From Thysanoteuthis rhombus (taxonomy: Eukaryota; Mollusca; Cephalopoda; Oegopsida; Thysanoteuthidae), in NCBI GenBank assembly GCA_963457665.1, contig OY735237.1, positions 8,796,240 to 8,860,239 on the forward strand: 64,000 nt of DNA. The letters are read 5' to 3'. The translations under genes were made by a program, and so were the position numbers. The notes below the pieces were generated by a model. The model was given only the letters and a program-made list of their open reading frames with translations. It did no database searches and was not told the DNA's origin. The stretch's first letter is position 1, and each line of letters opens with the position of its first letter. Shown piece by piece: positions 57,882 through 64,000 of this stretch.

Positions 57882-57896
57882 AGGATGGACAAATAA
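57882..57896 (+). CDS. Very tentative terminal exon (5 codons)
   Basis: An excellent pyrimidine tract and acceptor (TTTTTTCTGCTCTGTATTCAG) ends at 57881. In phase 0 the next codons read RMDK and stop, which would legally follow exon 2 (...DERRK). A second frame (DGQITECLCA, stop) is open too. Acceptors this good occur by chance in AT/CT-rich introns, so this is only a lead. Confidence 0.12.
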   Translation, partial: RMDK

Positions 57897-58090
57897 CTGA
57901 ATGTTTGTGTGCATAGCCTTTTTTTTTCTCCAGTAAAAGCAGAGTGAGGCTCCTAAGATTCGTGACAATTATTGAATGTTGTCATTTCACTTAAGATTTG
58001 CTGGTCTGTAAGCCATTGTGGAAGACATCTGCAGAGTTGATGCTTCTTGGGTAATGAGGAGCCAATAGCATATATCTCACATGGTTTAGG

Positions 58091-58655
58091 TATGATTCAA
58101 TGCGGCCGACATTATGCAGCCAACTCTTTGAAAACAAGCCTACAACATGTTTGTAAATAAAAAGCACGAACCTTGTGAAATATTGATATCATCACGAAAA
58201 AAAACCCTTGTCCACAGAAAAAAAGATTGACAGAAAATTTGAATATGAAAATTATTTATGTAAACTATATAAACCTGATATATTTGCATTTGAAAACTTT
58301 CTTCATGCGAAAACCGTAGTTATTGAAGAACAGATTTATGCATGAACACTGTTGAAATGCTTATCTCTCCAGTTCTCTACAGTTTATTCATAAAACTTAT
58401 TGCATATTTTTTGCCAATCTTTCCTCTCTCCTAGGACACAAAAAACATTGACGAAAAGTTTTATGTGTATGTTCCTTTTATAATATGGTGTTGTATTTCC
58501 GGGTATGCAGCAGGCTAAAGGTCAGTCAAAGTCCTCTCAGGACTTACGAGGAATTGCTCATAATTATTAAAAAATTTCACTATCAAAGTAACGCCTACCT
58601 ATTATTCTTTTATCAAATATTATTATTTTATTTCATTCAATGAATGTGCAATACA
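58091..58655 (-). repeat. Family C repeat, copy C3
   Basis: The reverse complement carries ATTCATTGAATGAAATAAAA, AGCCTGCTGCATACCCGG, GAAAGATTGGCAAAAAATAT, TTATATAGTTTACATAAATA and TTTACAAACATGTTGTAGGC, collinear with C1. Confidence 0.8.
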
Positions 58656-60000
<1,345 letters not shown>

Positions 60001-60146
60001 CTAGTCATTAGTGTGGTCTCTATTGCAATCATTGTGAATGCTTTCACTGCATCTATACTTGCAATGATGTTGTTAAGGAAGGGATATCTGTATCAAAATG
60101 TACCCCATGTACAGAAATCTTAAGTTGGTCACTCTTTGCTCTGAGA

Positions 60147-60372
60147 ATCATCATTGTCATCATCAGTCTTTTCATTATCATCAGTGTTTTAATGTCCGTT
60201 GTTGGACATAGACCGTCTCCAGGATTTGCTGCATTTCTCTATCATGGGCGTTGCAGAGCCAGTAGTTTCTGAATTTGTCTAGTTCATCTCTCTATCTTGT
60301 ATTTTGTCAGCCTCGGTTTTGCATATGATCTCTGGGGATCCATGTTATGAGTTGTGATTTTAGTATGATTAC
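60147..60372 (-). mobile_element. LINE 3' end (non-LTR, RTE-like), copy 6
   Basis: On the + strand it begins with the inverse tail (CATCATTGTCATCATCAGTC), then GTCCGTTGTTGGACATAGAC, the inverse of GTCTATGTCCAACGACGGAC seen at 32657. It ends about 226 bases in, near CATGTTATGAGTTGTGATTT, so it is 5'-truncated. Confidence 0.85.
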
Positions 60373-60561
60373 TAAAGGGATTGCCTACAGAAAAAGCACT
60401 TTGTTCAGATTCAAAATCAGTTGTTTTTTTTTGTTTTGTTTTTTTAAATTTCTTCAAAGAAACGATTCCCTTTGATTAAGAGATACTCAGATTACCTGAC
60501 TGTAAGTTACTGAAATTTTTTAAAAAAGTGTGGAAATATCAAAACAAAAGTGGACTGTAAT

Positions 60562-60575
60562 GCACACACACACAC

Positions 60576-60632
<57 letters not shown>
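60562..60632. repeat. (CA)n(TA)n microsatellite
   Basis: About 7 CA units then about 25 TA units. The tyrosine/isoleucine repeat frames on both strands come from it. Confidence 0.95.
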
Positions 60633-60636
<4 letters not shown>

Positions 60637-60792
60637 CATAGAGGATTTTTTTTCACCTGGCAGTTCTGTTTAGTTTTACACATTTCAATCCTCTCTGGAT
60701 GGTCTAACAACATTGTTATGAAAAGAATTGAGGGTGTTCTTGCTCCATATGTCCCTCTGTTGGACAATCATCTCAACAGGAAACATCTTTTT

Positions 60793-61045
60793 TTGCCCCC
60801 TGAGTAGAACTTGAAGCAAAAAAAATATTCAATGGTTTCTAGGCTATATCTAATGGAAGGTATATAAGAGCAATCTCTTATGAAAATATCTGTGTATGCG
60901 CTAATCATCATCTTAAGAAAAATGACCGTTTTTGCCCCATGAGTAAAAATAGAGGCAACAAAGGAGAATTTCTTGGCTATTGTCAACAGAAGGTATGTAA
61001 GTGCAATCTGTTGTAAAAATATCGATGTGTCTATGCATGCACTCA
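60793..61045 (+). repeat. Two-unit tandem repeat, ~141-bp period
   Basis: TTTTTGCCCCCTGAGTAGAA (60790) and TTTTTGCCCCATGAGTAAAA (60929) begin the units. Both continue with GAAGGTATRTAAG(A/T)GCAATCT and AAAATATC, in the same order. Confidence 0.75.
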
Positions 61046-61056
61046 CAAATGATCTC

Positions 61057-61061
<5 letters not shown>

Positions 61062-61096
<35 letters not shown>
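61062..61096. repeat. (TA)n microsatellite
   Basis: About 17 TA units. Confidence 0.95.
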
Positions 61097-61100
<4 letters not shown>

Positions 61101-61240
61101 TGTACTATATTTTCAATTCGTGAGAATATAAGAAGAGAGAAATGGGAAACAAACTTTATCTGCTGTAGATGTTTAATCACAGTGCTCAATATTCAATACA
61201 GTAAATAGAGCTATTAATACATAAAAAAATAAGATTTACA

Positions 61241-61370
61241 AGGATATGTCCCAGGTGAATGTGAACATTTCGTGCCTAAAGCACTTATCAGCAACCTGCA
61301 ACATGTTTTGTTCTTGCTGCTGATAAGTGTGTTAGGCATGAAATGTCAACATTCACCGGTTATATATCCT
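61241..61370. repeat. Near-perfect hairpin, ~60-bp arms
   Basis: AGGATATGTCCCAGGTGAAT / CATTTCGTGCCTAAAGCACT on the left is answered by the inverse of GTGTTAGGCATGAAATG / TTCACCGGTTATATATCCT on the right. The loop is only ~10 bases. (TA)n tracts flank the unit at 61062-61096 and 61383-61409. Confidence 0.8.
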
Positions 61371-61382
61371 TATTTTTGTATG

Positions 61383-61409
61383 ATATATATATATATATAT
61401 ATATATATA
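61383..61409. repeat. (TA)n microsatellite
   Basis: About 13 TA units, followed by ACAGTCATCCACAGACAGCT. Confidence 0.95.
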
Positions 61410-61560
61410 CAGTCATCCACAGACAGCTGTTTCGTTGTATTACAACTTTTCAGTGTGGCTATAGACTATCCATTATCCCATCCTGTACCACGAGGCAGGA
61501 TCGAAACATTAGCTTCAAACTCGGAGGCTGGTATCCTCCCTCTACTCTAGAGGGTCAGTG
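61410..61560 (+). repeat. Probable repeat with GAAACATTAGCTTCAAACTC motif
   Basis: A GC-richer block following the (TA)n tract: CAGCTGTTTCGTTGTATTAC, TTCAGTGTGGCTATAGACTA and ATCGAAACATTAGC. It looks like an old interspersed repeat, but it has no second copy in the window, so this rests on general resemblance. Confidence 0.35.
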
Positions 61561-61636
61561 AGGTTGAATTTTCGCAATATATTTATTTATCGTATATATT
61601 CCTCATCCACCAGAGTGTTCCATTTCATGCTAGAAG

Positions 61637-61646
<10 letters not shown>

Positions 61647-61667
<21 letters not shown>

Positions 61668-61669
61668 TG
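61647..61669. repeat. (TA)n microsatellite
   Basis: About 11 TA units. Confidence 0.95.
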
Positions 61670-62067
61670 TGGATTTGACTCAATATCATTTTCTTATAAA
61701 ATGTGAGGTTAATGTTTTGGAGGAAAGTATCTGACAAATAATGAACTCTACAAACTATTGACAGTTTATTATCTTGGTGATGAAAATTGATTTACAATTT
61801 TATGATCATCAGGGATGAGGATAATGGCCTTTGGGTATAAGGCTGGGTAATTTACAAATGCTTATGATACCTCATCAGACAAAATAACACATTTTCAATC
61901 TTCCTAAGGTTTCCAGCTACTCTGAACATCTTTTTTCTCCCTTTGTTGTTCTGTATTACAATGGAAATAATCATGGAAGAGTTATTGGAAGGAGAAATAG
62001 AAGGAAGACCTTTTGAAAATCTTGATTTGCTTCCAATGTGTATTGGTCTAAGAATTCCTTCCTCTAA

Positions 62068-62335
62068 TTGTCAACCGAAACTGTCGAGATAGGTTTCTTC
62101 AGTTTTATAGTCGGTCTGGCTGGCTATATATGTTAGTATGTATTGTGCATACACACCACCCCAATGGAGCAAGGAGCTGAAATTCCAAACATTTACTCCT
62201 TATTAAGTCAAGAAAAAATGTTTTTAGTTATCACTGCCCAACAAAAAGTGAGAGAAGTAAATTATTCATTGATCATCCCCTTTTCCCAATTTTTTTCAAT
62301 TGATCACCCCCAACTCAGCATGCTGCCAAAAGACA
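62068..62335 (-). repeat. Family A repeat, copy A13, truncated
   Basis: It enters with TTGTCAACCGAAACTGTCGA, lacks the central ~150 bases, and stops at CAGCATGCTGCCAAAAGACA, short of the TAACCAGACC end. Confidence 0.85.
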
Positions 62336-62395
62336 TGCATTCATTTTTGTTCAAATTTCTCTTTTCTTGCCTCTTGTCCTCATCAATATCTAATT

Positions 62396-62572
62396 CAACC
62401 ATTCTCAACTGGTCCTGGGGGGTGGTCTGCCACATTTGAATGGGGCCATGGGCTGAAATCCTGATAAACAAATCTGTATCTGTCTATTTGTATTATATCC
62501 CTGTTTGACAGGGGACCCTCGAATCTGAGAAGCACTCTCAAGGGGGTCCCCTGAAAAGACTGAGAATGGTGG
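62396..62572. mobile_element. Short hAT-like MITE
   Basis: The left end CAACCATTCTCAACTGG and the right end GACTGAGAATGGTGG are inverse over ~12 bases. It carries GGTCCTGGGG and GGGGGTCCCCTG words typical of hAT MITEs with TTCTCAA ends. CTAATTCA on the left and TTAATTCA on the right may be an imperfect 8-bp target duplication. Length is about 177 bp. Confidence 0.6.
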
Positions 62573-62574
62573 AT

Positions 62575-63100
62575 TTAATTCATTGCTTGTTGGTTCTTTT
62601 CAAATCATCAAAGATCTCTTTGTAATTTTTTTTTTCTTTTCCTTTCTTCTGTGTACAAATATTTCTCATACTGTTTTTGCGAGCATTTATCAATAAATCT
62701 GACAGGAAATTGATAGATTGCTGCCCATCTTTATTGATTGCAATGATAAAACCCCAACCCCTCAGGTCTTCATCACTCTCTTTGAATTGCTGCCAGGCAA
62801 ACAGGCTTCCTCTGACCACACCTTGGTTGTTTGTGTAATCATCCCTATTGGCATGCCCCCATCATGTTCAATATTTACAAGCAATCAGAAGGGTGATTCC
62901 GTTCTTGTTGCTAGCTTCCTGCCATGTGCTTTGATGTTCCAGGGACAGTCTGCAGCTTTTGCACTTTCTGCTATATGCAAAGTTGCCCCTTATCTGGGGT
63001 CACCTACTCCTGGCATTCATCTCTGAAAAGATAAATTTGGTTTGGGTTCCAACTCTAACGATGCATTTATAATCTTGTTAAAGTCATTAAAAAAAGGTTA
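62575..63100. other. GC-richer stretch, open on both strands
   Basis: A 102-codon + frame (62718-63026) and a 79-codon - frame (62580-62819, including RGSLFAWQQFKESDEDL and GFIIAINKDGQQSI) overlap. Neither has flanking splice sites I trust or a family I recognise. One of them may be a decayed coding fragment. Confidence 0.3.
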
Positions 63101-63424
63101 TTGCACTGAACTGAGCAGATCTTGTACTAACATGATTCTCGATCCAATCAGTCCTCCTGCTTTAGCAAGTGGGCTTTTACAGGGTTGGTATTGTGCAGTA
63201 ATATGTTTAGAAATATCTTGAATGAATATTTTTTCCGATATTATTATTTAGTACTTAATTATCAACTGCACTTAATTTAGTGAATATTTTTATAGATTAA
63301 ACATTATACAGTGAAAATTTCAGATCAAAATTCAGCTAATAACTATGTATCAGGCTATTGATTTATTGATCTACTTTTATAAAATTTGATTTTTGTGTTT
63401 AATATTTACCATTCAGTCAAGTGC

Positions 63425-63462
<38 letters not shown>

Positions 63463-64000
63463 ATATATGTAGTCTTGAAAACTTTACTGCTTTGAACACT
63501 AAATATATAAAAAGAATATTTGCCTCCAAATCATCTCAGTCAGTTATTTCCGAATATCTGTTAATGTAATGCAATTTTCTTGAGTTTTTATTTTTTTTAC
63601 ACAGAATTTAATATTATGGACCTTGTATGAATTTTTCTTGTTGCAATCACCTGTTGTCTACTATGTAACTGTTTTGAGGATTTAAAACAAAACAGTTATA
63701 TTAACATCGCTTCTCAGGAGTGTTGATTGAACACCACCTCTTTTTCAGCTATGATTTTAATGTATATATATATCTTTGATGTACTACCTGTAGTTCGTTA
63801 TTTTATATAAGGTATCATCATAATGTATTGTATATGGGTGTTATATATGAAAACCATAACAGTGTCAAGGTAAGGCCCTAGTACCATTTGTCATATCCTT
63901 TACCTTGTTCTGAAGGGAAGTATGATGAATGTGATATTTTACCATATTCATCAACGCTTAGCAGATTTTAAGAAAATAATATTTTCCTCTTTTTAAATGT
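63101..64000. other. Unassigned AT-rich sequence
   Basis: It contains a (TA)n tract at 63428-63456 and a shorter one at 63763-63774. No gene signal was seen. Confidence 0.5.
63428..63456. repeat. (TA)n microsatellite
   Basis: About 14 TA units. Confidence 0.95.

Overview
The window is a stretch of an animal nuclear genome. It is AT-rich, has no bacterial-style gene packing, and contains one assembly gap of 200 Ns. It is dominated by dispersed repeats, microsatellites and decayed transposons. A mollusc is the best guess, possibly a cephalopod. The reasons are several tRNA-derived SINE-like units, a pair of AAGGGAGATAA motifs (a word I associate with mollusc genomes), many compound (CA)n(TA)n tracts, and a non-LTR element whose tail is a GATGAT repeat. 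The species call is inference.

The window looks like part of a long gene with very large introns. Two short exons on the + strand have clean splice sites and compatible phase: 21829-21904 and 30710-30766. Together they encode about 44 residues of a charged, helix-prone protein that I cannot name. Candidate exons at 2-139, 40483-40642 and 57882-57896 are much weaker. Almost every other long reading frame falls inside repeats and is not a gene.

The remaining sequence sorts into families that I defined by comparing the window with itself. Family A (about 400 bp) has 13 copies on both strands. Family B (310-430 bp) has TIRs reading TTGAACAACCATAGC and 5 copies. Family C (about 640 bp) has 3 copies. 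Families D and I share ends like CAGTGTTGCCAATTTAG. Families E, F, G and M have 2 or 3 copies each. hAT-type MITEs (family K) include one with an 8-bp target duplication. A pogo/Tigger-like element of 730 bp is flanked by TA. Six fragments of one non-LTR retrotransposon (LINE, RTE-like C-terminus) are present, one of them a 48-bp tail with a 13-bp target duplication. At least eight tRNA-like SINE heads occur.

Layout: 1-8000 holds SINE, A, K and tandem repeats. 8000-13600 holds the gap, a hairpin MITE, the pogo-like element, and families D, A, G and B. 13600-21800 holds A, C, microsatellites and a polypyrimidine block. 21800-31000 holds the two exons in intron sequence rich in LINE, B, A, K and tandem repeats. 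31000-38000 holds M, the longest LINE fragment, A, the best SINE and a long inverted repeat. 38000-47100 holds D, LINE, a foldback with a tRNA-like core, I, E, a nuclear-receptor-like half-site cluster and B. 47100-64000 holds A, B, C, LINE, E, many (TA)n tracts and hairpins. No intact mobile element, RNA gene, CRISPR array or new multi-gene system was found.
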